From positions 1,483,241 through 1,547,240 of the forward strand of contig NZ_JACHEF010000001.1 in NCBI RefSeq assembly GCF_014207355.1: a stretch of DNA of 64,000 nucleotides, read 5' to 3'. A program made the translations under genes and the position numbers. How positions within the stretch are numbered: the first letter of the stretch is position 1; each line of letters opens with the position of its first letter. A model generated the notes under the pieces. The model was not told the origin of the DNA. It was given only the letters and a program-made list of their open reading frames with translations, and made no database searches. This DNA comes from Mesorhizobium sangaii (lineage in GTDB: Bacteria > Pseudomonadota > Alphaproteobacteria > Rhizobiales > Rhizobiaceae). This document shows, piece after piece, positions 54,579-63,337 of this stretch.

Positions 54579-55714
54579 ACGGGGCACCGCTTGCCCGCTA
54601 TGACGCGACCCTGCAGGGACTGGCGCGCAAGGACCGGCTGCGGACGCTGTCGCCGCGCGCCGGACTCGATTTCTCGTCGAACGACTATCTCGGGCTTGCC
54701 GCTTCGAGGAGGCTAGGCGACGCGGTTGCGGCGGCGATCGCGCAGGGCACGCCGGTCGGCGCGACCGGATCGCGGCTGTTGCGCGGCAACGCGCCGGAAC
54801 ATGAGCAACTAGAGGCAGACGCTGCCGCGTTCTTCGGAGCTGAACGTGCGCTGTTCTTCGGCAGCGGCTACATCGCCAACTTCGCTTTGCTGACCGCCCT
54901 GCCGCAAAAGGGTGACCTTTTGGTCCTCGACGAACTCGCTCATGCCAGCATGCATGAGGGGGCCCGCGCTGGCCGCGCCGAGTTCAAGCTCGCCGCGCAC
55001 AACGACGTCGATGCTTTCGAGGATGCGATCACGTGCTGGCGCGCCGAAGGCGGCACCGGGCGCGTCTGGATCGTGGTCGAAAGCCTCTACAGCATGGATG
55101 GCGACCGCGCGCCGCTGGAAAGCCTGGTCGCGCTTGCCGATCGGCACGAGGCATTCATCGTCGTCGACGAGGCGCATGCCACCGGCGTCTGGGGACCGGA
55201 GGGCCGCGGTCTTGCCGCCGCATTCGAGGGCCGCGACAACATCGTCGCACTTCACACATGCGGCAAGGCGCTCGGCGCGTCCGGCGCACTCGTCACCGGC
55301 CCGGGACTGCTGTGCGACTATCTCGTCAACCGCTGCCGGCCATTCATCTATTCCACCGCGCCATCGCCGCTGATGGCCGTGGCTGCGCGCGAGGCGATTG
55401 CCATGCTGTCCGATGAGCCCCAGCGCCGTGTCCAGCTGCAGGAGCGCGTTGCCTTCGCGGGCCGCCAATTGGCCGAGCGCTGCGGCGTGGCACCCAGCGG
55501 CTCGCAGATCCAGCCCTTTGTCATCGGCGACAACAGGCGCACCATGGCGGTGGCGGCGGCGCTGCAGGCGCGCGGCTTCGACATTCGCGGCATTCGTCCG
55601 CCGACAGTGCCCGAGGGCACGTCGCGGCTGCGCATTTCGCTGACGCTCAACGTCGACGAAGCCGACATCTCCGCCATGGTCGAGGCGCTCGTCGAGGTGT
55701 TGGCCTCGACATGA
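54575..55714 (+). CDS. bioF: 8-amino-7-oxononanoate synthase BioF
   Basis: 379 residues, PLP enzyme of the alpha-oxoamine synthase family. [50 protein letters not shown] and the PLP lysine in [12 protein letters not shown] are intact. It condenses a pimeloyl thioester with alanine. Coupled to bioB and bioD by ATGA overlaps. Confidence 0.95.
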   Translation: MNGAPLARYDATLQGLARKDRLRTLSPRAGLDFSSNDYLGLAASRRLGDAVAAAIAQGTPVGATGSRLLRGNAPEHEQLEADAAAFFGAERALFFGSGYIANFALLTALPQKGDLLVLDELAHASMHEGARAGRAEFKLAAHNDVDAFEDAITCWRAEGGTGRVWIVVESLYSMDGDRAPLESLVALADRHEAFIVVDEAHATGVWGPEGRGLAAAFEGRDNIVALHTCGKALGASGALVTGPGLLCDYLVNRCRPFIYSTAPSPLMAVAAREAIAMLSDEPQRRVQLQERVAFAGRQLAERCGVAPSGSQIQPFVIGDNRRTMAVAAALQARGFDIRGIRPPTVPEGTSRLRISLTLNVDEADISAMVEALVEVLAST

Positions 55715-56346
55715 CCACGCGCATCGTCATCACCGGAACGGATACCGGAATCGGCAAGACGGTGTTTTCAGCCGGGCTCGCCGGCCTCCTCGACGGCTTC
55801 TACTGGAAGCCGGTGCAGTCGGGCCTCGACGGCGAGACCGACAGCGAGGTCGTTGCGCGGCTTGCCGGCCTGCCGCCGGGGCGCGTGCTGCCGGAAGTCT
55901 ACCGCTTGAACGAGCCGCTGTCGCCGCATCGTTCGGCCGAACTCGATGGTGTCGCGATAGACGTGGCAAGGCTCTCGCTTCCGGTCTTGCCGGGTCCGCT
56001 CGTCATCGAAGGCGCCGGCGGCCTGATGGTGCCGCTCAACCGGCAGACAAAGTTCATCGACATATTCGCGCGGTGGCAGCTGCCGGTCATCCTGTGCGCT
56101 CGCACCGCGCTCGGCACGATCAACCACACCCTGCTGTCGATCGAGGCGCTGCGGGCGCGCTTCATCCCGCTTATCGGCATTGCCTTCATCGGCGAAGAGG
56201 TGGCCGATACGCAAAGGACCATCGTGGAATTTTGCGGCGTGCCACAACTCGGGAGACTGCCGCTGCTCGATCCGCTGACGAATGAAACGCTGAGGGACGC
56301 AATGGTCGCCGGCTTTGACCTTGCCTCGATTGCGGGAGGCGAATGA
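55711..56346 (+). CDS. bioD: Dethiobiotin synthetase BioD
   Basis: 211 residues. The P-loop [17 protein letters not shown] is at the N-terminus, followed by [25 protein letters not shown] and [13 protein letters not shown]. It closes the ureido ring from 7,8-diaminopelargonate, CO2 and ATP. It lies between bioF and bioA with four-base overlaps on both sides. Confidence 0.95.
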   Translation: MTTRIVITGTDTGIGKTVFSAGLAGLLDGFYWKPVQSGLDGETDSEVVARLAGLPPGRVLPEVYRLNEPLSPHRSAELDGVAIDVARLSLPVLPGPLVIEGAGGLMVPLNRQTKFIDIFARWQLPVILCARTALGTINHTLLSIEALRARFIPLIGIAFIGEEVADTQRTIVEFCGVPQLGRLPLLDPLTNETLRDAMVAGFDLASIAGGE

Positions 56347-57611
56347 TGTCGCAGTCCAGTGTGTGGCATCCGTTCACGCAGCACGCGCTTGAGCCCGTGA
56401 TCCCTGAAATCGTCCTGACGCAAGGCGCCTATCTCCACAAGGCCGACGGCACGCGCATCCTGGACGCCATCTCCTCCTGGTGGGTCGTCACCCACTGCCA
56501 CCGCCATCCCCGCATCATGAAAGCCATCGAGACGACCGCGGCGAGCCTCGACCAGATCATCTTCGCCGGCTTTACGCACGAGCCGGCCGAACGGCTGGCC
56601 GAGGCGCTTGTCGGCCTCGCTCCTTCCGGCCTCGACCGGGTGTTCTATTCCGACAGCGGCTCGACCTCCGTCGAAGTCGCGCTGAAGATGGCGCTCGGCT
56701 ATTTCCGCAACACCGGCGCACCGCGCTCGCGCATCGTCGTCATGGAGCACAGCTATCATGGCGACACGATCGGCACGATGAGCGTCGGTGCCCGTGGCGT
56801 GTTCAACGCCGCCTACGAGCCCTTGCTGTTCGAGGTCGACACCATCCCCTTTCCCGTTGCCGGGCGAGAGCAGGAGACGCTGGATCGGTTCGAGGCCGTT
56901 GCCCGCGACCGGCGGGCCGCCGCGCTGATCGTCGAACCGCTCGTGCTTGGCGCCGGCGGCATGCTGATGTATCCGGCCTGGGTTCTGACCGAATTGAAGA
57001 GGATCGCCGAGGCCTCGGGCACGCTGCTGGTCGCCGACGAAGTGATGACCGGCTGGGGCCGCACCGGGACCATGTTCGCCTGCGAGCAGGCATCCATCTC
57101 GCCGGATATCCTGTGCACCTCGAAGGGCCTGACCGGCGGCGTGATCCCTCTGGCCGCCACGCTTGCCACCGATGCCATCTTCCAGGCCCATTATTCCGAG
57201 GACCGGAAGAAAACCTTCTTTCATTCGAGCTCATACACCGCCAATCCGATGGCCTGCGCGGCCGCGCTCGCCAATGTCGAGATCTGGCGCCACGAGCCGG
57301 TGGCTGAGCGTATCGCAGCCCTGAGCGTGAGGCAGGCCGCCGGACTTCAACGCTTTCGCCACAATCCCTACTTCACCGACAGCCGGGTGACCGGCACGAT
57401 CGCCGCCCTCGATCTGCACGCCGGCTCAGCCGGCTATCTCGCCGAGATCGGTCCGAAGCTGCGCGCATTCTTCCTCGAGCGCGGCCTGCTCGTGCGTCCG
57501 CTCGGCAACGTCCTCTATCTTCTCCCACCCTATTGCATCACCGGCGACGAGTTGGATGGGCTCTATGACGCCATCGAGGAGGCCGGCGAACGCTTCGGGT
57601 CCAGGCCATGA
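56343..57611 (+). CDS. bioA: Adenosylmethionine-8-amino-7-oxononanoate transaminase BioA
   Basis: 422 residues, class III aminotransferase. VWHPFTQH at the N-terminus, [58 protein letters not shown] and the PLP lysine in CTSKGLTGG are diagnostic of BioA. It converts 8-amino-7-oxononanoate to 7,8-diaminopelargonate with SAM as amino donor. Coupled to bioD and bioZ. Confidence 0.96.
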   Translation: MMSQSSVWHPFTQHALEPVIPEIVLTQGAYLHKADGTRILDAISSWWVVTHCHRHPRIMKAIETTAASLDQIIFAGFTHEPAERLAEALVGLAPSGLDRVFYSDSGSTSVEVALKMALGYFRNTGAPRSRIVVMEHSYHGDTIGTMSVGARGVFNAAYEPLLFEVDTIPFPVAGREQETLDRFEAVARDRRAAALIVEPLVLGAGGMLMYPAWVLTELKRIAEASGTLLVADEVMTGWGRTGTMFACEQASISPDILCTSKGLTGGVIPLAATLATDAIFQAHYSEDRKKTFFHSSSYTANPMACAAALANVEIWRHEPVAERIAALSVRQAAGLQRFRHNPYFTDSRVTGTIAALDLHAGSAGYLAEIGPKLRAFFLERGLLVRPLGNVLYLLPPYCITGDELDGLYDAIEEAGERFGSRP

Positions 57612-58576
57612 GCAGGTCGTCTCGCATTCTCGGGTTTGGCCATCACGCGCCTCGGCGCAAGGTGGCGAATGCCGAGATCGAGAACAATCTCGGCCTCGAG
57701 CCGGGCTGGATCGAAAGGCGAACCGGGATACGGTCGCGCTTCTGGGCAGCGGACGAAGATACGCTGTCTGGTCTTGCCACGCAGGCCGGCGACATGGCGC
57801 TGGCGAACGCCGGTATCGGTCGCAGCGACATCGGGCTGTTGTTGCTTGCCACCTCGACGCCCGACCACCTTCTGCCGCCCAGTGCACCCCTGGTCGCACA
57901 CAAGCTCGGCCTTGGTCGCGCAGGCGCGGTCGATCTGACCGGTGCCTGCGCCGGCTTCATCTATGCGCTGATGTTCGCGGATGGATTCACCCGCCTGCAC
58001 GGCAAACCAACACTGATCATTGCCGCCAACATCCTCAGCCGCCGCATCAACCCGGCCGAGCGCGCAAGCTCGGTCCTTTTCGCCGATGCCGCCGGCGCCC
58101 TGGTGATTGGTCCGTGCGAGGACCCGGATCGGGGCATTCTCGGTGCCTCGGTGGATTCCGACGGCTCGCGCTACGGGCTGATCCAGATCCCGGCGGGAGG
58201 AAGCAACGCGCCGTTCCTCGGGCAAACCCGCATGACGATGACCAACGGCCGCGAAGTGTTCGCCAAGGCTGTCGAGATGATGACCGATTGCTCGACAAGC
58301 GCGCTTGCCGCTGCCGGGGTGCGACCACAGGATGTCGGCCGGTTCGTGCCGCATCAGGCCAACGCCCGCATTTTCGATGCGGTCGGCAGGAACCTCGGCA
58401 TTGCAGATCAAGCAATCGTCAAGACAATCGCCGACTACGGCAACTCTTCCGCCGCGACGATCCCACTGTCGCTCTCGCTGGCCAATCAGACGGAGCCATT
58501 CCGGCCTGGCGAGAAAATCCTACTCGCGGCAGCAGGTGCGGGTCTCAGCGGCGGTGCCCTAGTCGTCGGTATTTAG
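57608..58576 (+). CDS. bioZ: BioZ, 3-ketoacyl-ACP synthase III-like enzyme of pimelate-moiety synthesis
   Basis: 322 residues of the FabH fold. The catalytic cysteine lies in [13 protein letters not shown], the histidine in [13 protein letters not shown] and the asparagine in [13 protein letters not shown], so the Cys-His-Asn triad is intact. The N-terminal [14 protein letters not shown] is typical of KAS III. In rhizobia and Agrobacterium, BioZ condenses a glutaryl thioester with malonyl-ACP to make the pimeloyl precursor, replacing the BioC/BioH route. The place as last gene of bioBFDAZ distinguishes it from housekeeping FabH. Start overlaps the bioA stop. Confidence 0.93.
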   Translation: MSRSSRILGFGHHAPRRKVANAEIENNLGLEPGWIERRTGIRSRFWAADEDTLSGLATQAGDMALANAGIGRSDIGLLLLATSTPDHLLPPSAPLVAHKLGLGRAGAVDLTGACAGFIYALMFADGFTRLHGKPTLIIAANILSRRINPAERASSVLFADAAGALVIGPCEDPDRGILGASVDSDGSRYGLIQIPAGGSNAPFLGQTRMTMTNGREVFAKAVEMMTDCSTSALAAAGVRPQDVGRFVPHQANARIFDAVGRNLGIADQAIVKTIADYGNSSAATIPLSLSLANQTEPFRPGEKILLAAAGAGLSGGALVVGI

Positions 58577-58697
58577 CCGGGCGACGTGTTGGCGTTCGAG
58601 GCCTCTGTCAGTATCGGATGGAGAGCGGCGCGCAAACTGCGTCGCCTGCCGGTAGCGGACTGGCAGCTTCTGACAATCAAATGGTGATAGCGGACGC

Positions 58698-59339
58698 TCA
58701 AGAAGGGCCAAGGCGGCCAAGTCCGTAGGCAATGGCAGCTTCGATTTGGTGTTCAAACACCTCGGCGTCTCCCTCTTCGACGATGCCCATAATCGCGCGC
58801 TGATAGGCATCACCTAGTGCCAGCGCCACGATCCCGCCAGCGATTGTCAGTGACTCGTTGGAAGGGATTGCGCCAGGCTCGAGTAACCCCGCTATGCGCT
58901 TCCGAATAACGCGCATACCGGACAGGTCAAACACCTTAGACAGAGCGGGAAAGCGCCATCCGTCAGCGACGATCAAACGATAAAGCGCCAGCGCGTCCGG
59001 CTCGAGAAGGGCCGTAGTGAAGGCGTGCAGTTCTTCAGCAAGCCGGTCCGCCCTGGGCTTGTTGATGTCGGGTGTCGCGGCGTTCTCGATTCCCTCGCGC
59101 ATGTACTCACACATCGCGGTGACCAATCCCTCAAACAGCGCCTCCTTACTCGGGAAGTGACGATAGAGGGTCATTTTCGCGATGCCGCCTTCCGCCGCGA
59201 CCCGGTCCAGCGTCGTTCCGCCGAGGCCATCCCTCAGCAGAATGGGACGCGCCGCACGCAGGATCGAAGCCCTCGTCTCGGCCATCCGCAGCCTGCGCGG
59301 ATCGTCGTCCCGCCACTTTCTGGAACTTCCTACTTGCAT
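58698..59339 (-). CDS. TetR family transcriptional regulator
   Basis: 213 residues. The helix-turn-helix is TLDRVAAEGGIAKMTLYRHF followed by PSKEALFEGLV at about 43-73; the C-terminal helical domain (FTTALLEPDALALYRLIVAD) matches the AcrR/TetR_C group. It is divergent from the SnoaL-like/DoxX pair, with palindromic sequences in the shared 72-base promoter region, so it probably represses that pair and itself. The inducer is unknown. Confidence 0.9.
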   Translation of the reverse strand: MQVGSSRKWRDDDPRRLRMAETRASILRAARPILLRDGLGGTTLDRVAAEGGIAKMTLYRHFPSKEALFEGLVTAMCEYMREGIENAATPDINKPRADRLAEELHAFTTALLEPDALALYRLIVADGWRFPALSKVFDLSGMRVIRKRIAGLLEPGAIPSNESLTIAGGIVALALGDAYQRAIMGIVEEGDAEVFEHQIEAAIAYGLGRLGPS

Positions 59340-59340
59340 G

Positions 59341-59390
59341 CGATACGATTCCGTCTTATATGACTTTATACGATACGATTGTGTATCGCC
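59341..59390. promoter_or_regulatory. Divergent promoter with candidate TetR operator
   Basis: CGATAC/GTATCG (59371-59376 and 59383-59388, 6-base spacer) is a perfect inverted repeat, and CGATACGATT occurs twice (59341-59350 and 59371-59380). These lie between the divergent TetR gene and the SnoaL-like gene in AT-rich DNA. Confidence 0.6.
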
Positions 59391-59400
59391 TTATAACCCA

Positions 59401-59405
59401 TGGAG
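59401..59405 (+). promoter_or_regulatory. Ribosome binding site deciding the SnoaL-like gene start
   Basis: GGAGG immediately follows an ATG at 59400 and lies 6 bases before ATG 59412, so the latter is the likely start. Confidence 0.7.
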
Positions 59406-59411
59406 GTCAAC

Positions 59412-59828
59412 ATGCGCAACCCCGTCGATCTGGCTCATCTGTTCGCCGACATCATGAACAGCCACAATGCTGAACGCTTCGCCGAACTGGTTTCTGAAGA
59501 CTACGTCAACCATAACCCCGACGTCCGGCCTGGCCTGGTCGGTGTCGTTGAGTTCATGGGCCACTGGTTCGAAACCCTCTCCGACACCCATGTCGTCGTC
59601 GAGGACGCCTTTGCCGTCGGCGACCGCGTCGTCGGCCGTTACACCTACACGGCCCGCCACACCGGACCGTTCATTGGTGTTCCGGCATCGGGCGCCGAAA
59701 TTACCATGCGCTCGATCGATATCTGGCGCGTCGAAGGCGATCGGTTCGTCGAGCACTGGGACGAGCTCAATCTGCAGGAGGTTCTACACCAGATGGGTGC
59801 CTACCCGACGGAAGGAGCTCCGCGATGA
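59412..59828 (+). CDS. SnoaL-like polyketide-cyclase-family / ester cyclase protein
   Basis: 138 residues from ATG 59412. The NTF2-like pattern [50 protein letters not shown] and [23 protein letters not shown] fits the SnoaL/ester cyclase family. Such proteins usually act on small hydrophobic or oxidised compounds. The gene is coupled to a DoxX-like membrane protein and faces a TetR regulator. The substrate is not known. Confidence 0.85.
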   Translation: MRNPVDLAHLFADIMNSHNAERFAELVSEDYVNHNPDVRPGLVGVVEFMGHWFETLSDTHVVVEDAFAVGDRVVGRYTYTARHTGPFIGVPASGAEITMRSIDIWRVEGDRFVEHWDELNLQEVLHQMGAYPTEGAPR

Positions 59829-60163
59829 GCATCACCCTGGTTTTGAACGGGATCGTTGCGCTGGCGTTCGCCGGCGCAGGCCTGGCCAACCTCATCAATG
59901 CCGGCAACGCCGAAGTGGACTTCCAACGCTGGGGCTACCCCAAAGGGTGGCGTTTGTTGACGGCGGGTCTGGAGGTCGCAGGGGCAGCGGCTTTGCTGTT
60001 TCCATCCACGCGAATCATTGCGCTGGTCGGTCTCACGCTTTTGATCCTCGCCGCGCTGGGCACGTTGATCAAGGCACGCGAGGGCTTCAAGCACTTCGCC
60101 CCGGCGATTGGCTTTACTTTGATGATCCTGGCGAACGCAGCCGTGCTGCAATTCTGGGCGTAA
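59825..60163 (+). CDS. DoxX-like small membrane protein
   Basis: 112 residues with four membrane helices ([72 protein letters not shown]). [16 protein letters not shown] is the typical DoxX-like loop. ATGA overlap with the SnoaL-like gene. Family roles are poorly defined, often linked to redox or stress. Expected in the inner membrane. Confidence 0.85.
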   Translation: MSITLVLNGIVALAFAGAGLANLINAGNAEVDFQRWGYPKGWRLLTAGLEVAGAAALLFPSTRIIALVGLTLLILAALGTLIKAREGFKHFAPAIGFTLMILANAAVLQFWA

Positions 60164-60201
60164 GGATACAATCCTGAATGTCGCGGTCATTGAGGTCATG
60201 C

Positions 60202-60230
60202 AACGGTGGCAGCGGGAGATGCCGCCGTTT
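60202..60230 (+). terminator. Probable rho-independent terminator after the DoxX gene
   Basis: AACGGTGGCA and TGCCGCCGTT form a 10-base stem (one G-T pair) around an 8-base loop, followed by a short T-run. It lies about 40 bases past the DoxX stop. Confidence 0.5.
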
Positions 60231-60657
60231 CGCTGTAGCCGACCTTCGCTTTCGGGGCCGCGATGGGATCCGAAATGACCGCCGTGTGGCGCATACTCTG
60301 CGCGCCGGTCGCCTCATTCGTTCCACATTGTCGACCGGAGAACGGCCTGCATATGCTCTGCGAGGTCGAGCTCACCGCGCGCCTCAATCTCTAAAAGATA
60401 TCGGGCCTTGGCCAGGCGATCCCTTTCCATAATCGCAGCGTAGCCGCAGGTGGCGATGCCGCGCCCGACCGCAGCCGCAGTCTTCGGTCGTGTTTCGCGG
60501 CCTTCCCTGATAGTACCAACCCCGCGCTCTGCCACGAGGCAATGTCCGGCAAAACCCTGTTGCCTGAGGATCTACGAAAGGAAGCAGATGATTTCTAAAG
60601 CGTCCCTTGATTTTTTGAATCTCTAAGCTTCTGAGAGATCCTGCACGAGGCCGCGTC
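60231..60657. other. Intergenic region without confident gene
   Basis: Several short overlapping frames exist on both strands (for example 60314-60535 minus), none with a ribosome site or recognisable product. AT-rich DNA at 60590-60630 probably carries the promoter of the next gene. Confidence 0.35.
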
Positions 60658-61290
60658 ATGCCCACCGATAGCCAGTACATTCTCGACAGCATCAGGCGGG
60701 GATGCGTAATGCTTACCGATGACGAGTTCGTCATCGACAGGCTGGTGAAGTATTTCGGCAACGGTAGGATCCGGTGGCACGTCGAATTCCGTGGGCATCG
60801 CATCGAGCTGACGACCGGGCAGCTCAAGAAGCAGCCTACCTTCCGCAGGAAGATGCTTGAACAGGCTGGCGTGCTGCCGCCCCAGCGTGCCGGGGCCAGT
60901 TACAGGCGATGGGCTATCGATCTGAGGAAGAATGCCATCGAGCTTCCCTGGCGGGATAGACCGGTCGATGTTGATTTCGCCATCGACAGGCTCACCAGCC
61001 ACGGAGATGGGCGCTGGACGGTTGAATACCAAGGCAAGGCAATCAAGTTCACGACCACCAAACTGCGCAGGCAAGTCAGTTTCCGCAAACGCATGCTGGC
61101 CAAGGCCAAGGTGCTGCCGCCCCAACTGGATCCAGTTGCCTATCGGAAGTGGGTGGACTGGCTCATTCAAAACGCCACCGAGGCTGTGCCGCAGGCAGGC
61201 GATGCCTTGATGACGGAGAAAAGCTGGCTTGACGACCTGCCGGAGCTGGCCGGCTGGCAAAAGGAAGCACCGCCCGAAGCGTCCAGCTAG
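60658..61290 (+). CDS. Unrecognised protein made of two copies of one domain
   Basis: 210 residues, function not recognised. Residues 21-95 and 104-177 are homologous to each other: both have FxIDRL, then W-V-Y/F-G-I-T-L, xFRxxMLxxAxVLPPQ and YRxWxxxL. The domain is basic (many R and K), contains short strands then helices and may bind nucleic acid, but this is speculation. No signal peptide or membrane segment. GAGG lies 8 bases before ATG 60658; an internal ATG at codon 18 is an alternative start. Confidence 0.65.
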   Translation: MPTDSQYILDSIRRGCVMLTDDEFVIDRLVKYFGNGRIRWHVEFRGHRIELTTGQLKKQPTFRRKMLEQAGVLPPQRAGASYRRWAIDLRKNAIELPWRDRPVDVDFAIDRLTSHGDGRWTVEYQGKAIKFTTTKLRRQVSFRKRMLAKAKVLPPQLDPVAYRKWVDWLIQNATEAVPQAGDALMTEKSWLDDLPELAGWQKEAPPEASS

Positions 61291-61371
61291 GGCGGCAGTT
61301 TCCCGAGCAGCGATACGGTCTCGGCGTTTAGCGGCGAAGACAAAGCGCCCACGGGAAGACTTTGTAGACTA

Positions 61372-61509
61372 TTATCTGGAGACGCCGGTCGTTTCCAACC
61401 TGCCAACCGCATCCATCTGGGGCGGCCGGGGCTCTGATGGTCTCGTTGGTGATGCACGCACGCTCATTCCGTCGTAGATCAGGCGCAGGATCATCCGCAC
61501 GAGCTTCAT
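61372..61509 (-). CDS. Possible 45-residue small protein downstream of allophanate hydrolase
   Basis: ATG 61509 is preceded by AGAGGGGACA and begins 28 bases after the allophanate hydrolase stop. The product starts MKLVRMILRLIYDGMSV and ends TGVSR. No homologue recognised. Coding status is doubtful; it is recorded because of its ribosome site and position at the end of an operon. Confidence 0.25.
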   Translation of the reverse strand: MKLVRMILRLIYDGMSVRASPTRPSEPRPPQMDAVGRLETTGVSR

Positions 61510-61536
61510 GGCTTGTCCCCTCTGGATCGCTATCCG

Positions 61537-63336
61537 TTATCTCCCCGAGCCCAGATACGCCCTCCATCCGCCGAGATCCGTGATCTCGCGGGCCTCGGAG
61601 ATGGCATGAGCCTCGCATAGGAATCCTGAAACGCTGGAGCCATCATCGAGCACCACTTTTCCTATTCCGAGAGGGCTGGGAATTTTCTGCACGAAACGGC
61701 CAAAGGCATCGGCGGGCAACGCCCAGACCTCCACCTCGAGCCCTTGCGCCTTATATCCAGGCTCGCGGACGAGGCCGGGTTTCGGTGGCGTGGTGTTGGG
61801 CAATACGTAAAGGCGGTAGTCGCCAGCCGTGCGGCAGGCCTTCACCAGCCGGCCGCCGGGACCGGTGAGTTCGTGGTTGAGCGGCATGCCACTCAGATGG
61901 GCGCCGACCACCGCAATCTCGATCAAGCCTCCATCGGGAACAACGACACGGCTTGTCTCCGGAAGGACAGCATTGCGGTCGATACCCATTCCCGAGGCGG
62001 CTGCCCGGTGCAGCGCGTCGGCGAAGGGCGCCAGCGCATCGTCGGTGAACGCATGAGAAACCAGCATCACGCCGCCCGGCAAGCCGTTGTCGCTGAAGCC
62101 AGCAGGAACCGCGATCGCCGCACAATCCAACAGATTGGCGAAATTGGTGTAGCGGCCGAGCCGTCCGTTGAGGACGATGGGATTGGCAAGCATGTCGGCG
62201 ACCTTGTAGGTCGTCGGCGTGGTCGGCAGCAGCAGGATGTCGGCTTTCTTCCATTCCAACTCTGTCTTGCGGCGCAGTTCCTCCAGCCTGTAGCGGCCAT
62301 TGAAGGCATCCACCGCCGTCTTGCCCTTGGCGCCTTCGATGATGGCGCGCACCGTCGGATCGAAATCGTGGGCATTGGTCGCAAGGAAACCTTCGACAGC
62401 GGCAAGGCGCTCGGCGACCCAGGGACCGTCGTAGAGAAGGGCCGCGGCTTCACGGAAAGGCGCATAGTCGAAAGGCACTATGGTTGCGCCCAGGGCCTTC
62501 GCCCTCTCGATTGCCTGATCGTAGAGCCGTTCGACACTGGCGTCGCCGAAGAACTCCCGCTCAGCGCCATCGAGAACGCCGATACGCAAGCCGGACACCG
62601 GCAATGAAACCGGCTTGGCCTCTCGCGAGAAGGCATCGGCGGCGTCGAACCCTTCCGCGACATGGCGGATGGCGATGCCGTCGCCAACCGTCGCCGCGAA
62701 GATCGTGACGCAATCGACGCTTCTGCACGCCGGAACGACCCCGGTATTCGGCAGCAGTCCGGGCGTCGGCTTGATGCCGACGAGGTTGTTGAAGGCGGCG
62801 GGAACACGGCCGGAACCGGCGGTGTCGGTACCCAAAGCGAAGGTAGCGAGGCCGGCGGCAACCGTGACCGCCGACCCGGAGCTCGATCCGCCGGAGATAT
62901 AGTCGGCATCGAAGACCGAGCGTGGCGCCCCGTGGGGTGAGCGCGTCCCGTTAAGACCGGTTGCGAACTGATCGAGATTGGTCTTGCCGATGACGATGGC
63001 GCCAGCCGCCTTCAATCGGGCAACGACCGTGGCATCGCGCTGCGGACTATAGGCGTAGGCCGGGCAACCGGCGGTGGTCGGCAGACCGGCGGCGTCGATA
63101 TTGTCCTTGACGGCAAAGGGGATGCCCCAGAGCGGCAGGCTGTTCGGTTCCGGCGCGTTCGCCATCAGCGCACGGGCAGCGGCCCGCAGATCGTCGTCCG
63201 GCGTGGGCGTGATGAAGATCGCCGGATCTTTGGAGGCGGCGCGTCGAGCGATCACCGCTTCAATGATATCGATCGGCGTCATGCCGGCAGCATATGCGGC
63301 TCGAAGGCTTGAAAGATCGAGAATGGTCGGCAGCAT
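61537..63336 (-). CDS. atzF: Allophanate hydrolase
   Basis: 599 residues from ATG 63336, one base after the urea carboxylase stop. The amidase-signature domain (about 1-440) has the catalytic lysine in PFAVKDNIDAAG and the serines in DYISGGSSSGSAV and GTDTAGSGRVPAAFNNL. The C-terminal AtzF-type domain (PLNHELTGPGGRLVKACRTA; GKVVLDDGSSVSGFLCEAHA) is present at full length. It hydrolyses allophanate to ammonia and CO2, the second step of ATP-dependent urea breakdown. The coupled upstream gene supplies the first step. Confidence 0.94.
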   Translation of the reverse strand: MLPTILDLSSLRAAYAAGMTPIDIIEAVIARRAASKDPAIFITPTPDDDLRAAARALMANAPEPNSLPLWGIPFAVKDNIDAAGLPTTAGCPAYAYSPQRDATVVARLKAAGAIVIGKTNLDQFATGLNGTRSPHGAPRSVFDADYISGGSSSGSAVTVAAGLATFALGTDTAGSGRVPAAFNNLVGIKPTPGLLPNTGVVPACRSVDCVTIFAATVGDGIAIRHVAEGFDAADAFSREAKPVSLPVSGLRIGVLDGAEREFFGDASVERLYDQAIERAKALGATIVPFDYAPFREAAALLYDGPWVAERLAAVEGFLATNAHDFDPTVRAIIEGAKGKTAVDAFNGRYRLEELRRKTELEWKKADILLLPTTPTTYKVADMLANPIVLNGRLGRYTNFANLLDCAAIAVPAGFSDNGLPGGVMLVSHAFTDDALAPFADALHRAAASGMGIDRNAVLPETSRVVVPDGGLIEIAVVGAHLSGMPLNHELTGPGGRLVKACRTAGDYRLYVLPNTTPPKPGLVREPGYKAQGLEVEVWALPADAFGRFVQKIPSPLGIGKVVLDDGSSVSGFLCEAHAISEAREITDLGGWRAYLGSGR

Positions 63337-63337
63337 G

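Noticed and set aside
60314-60535. Possible small minus-strand gene (73 codons)
   Set aside because: No ribosome site, no recognisable product and overlapping alternative frames; coding status not supported.
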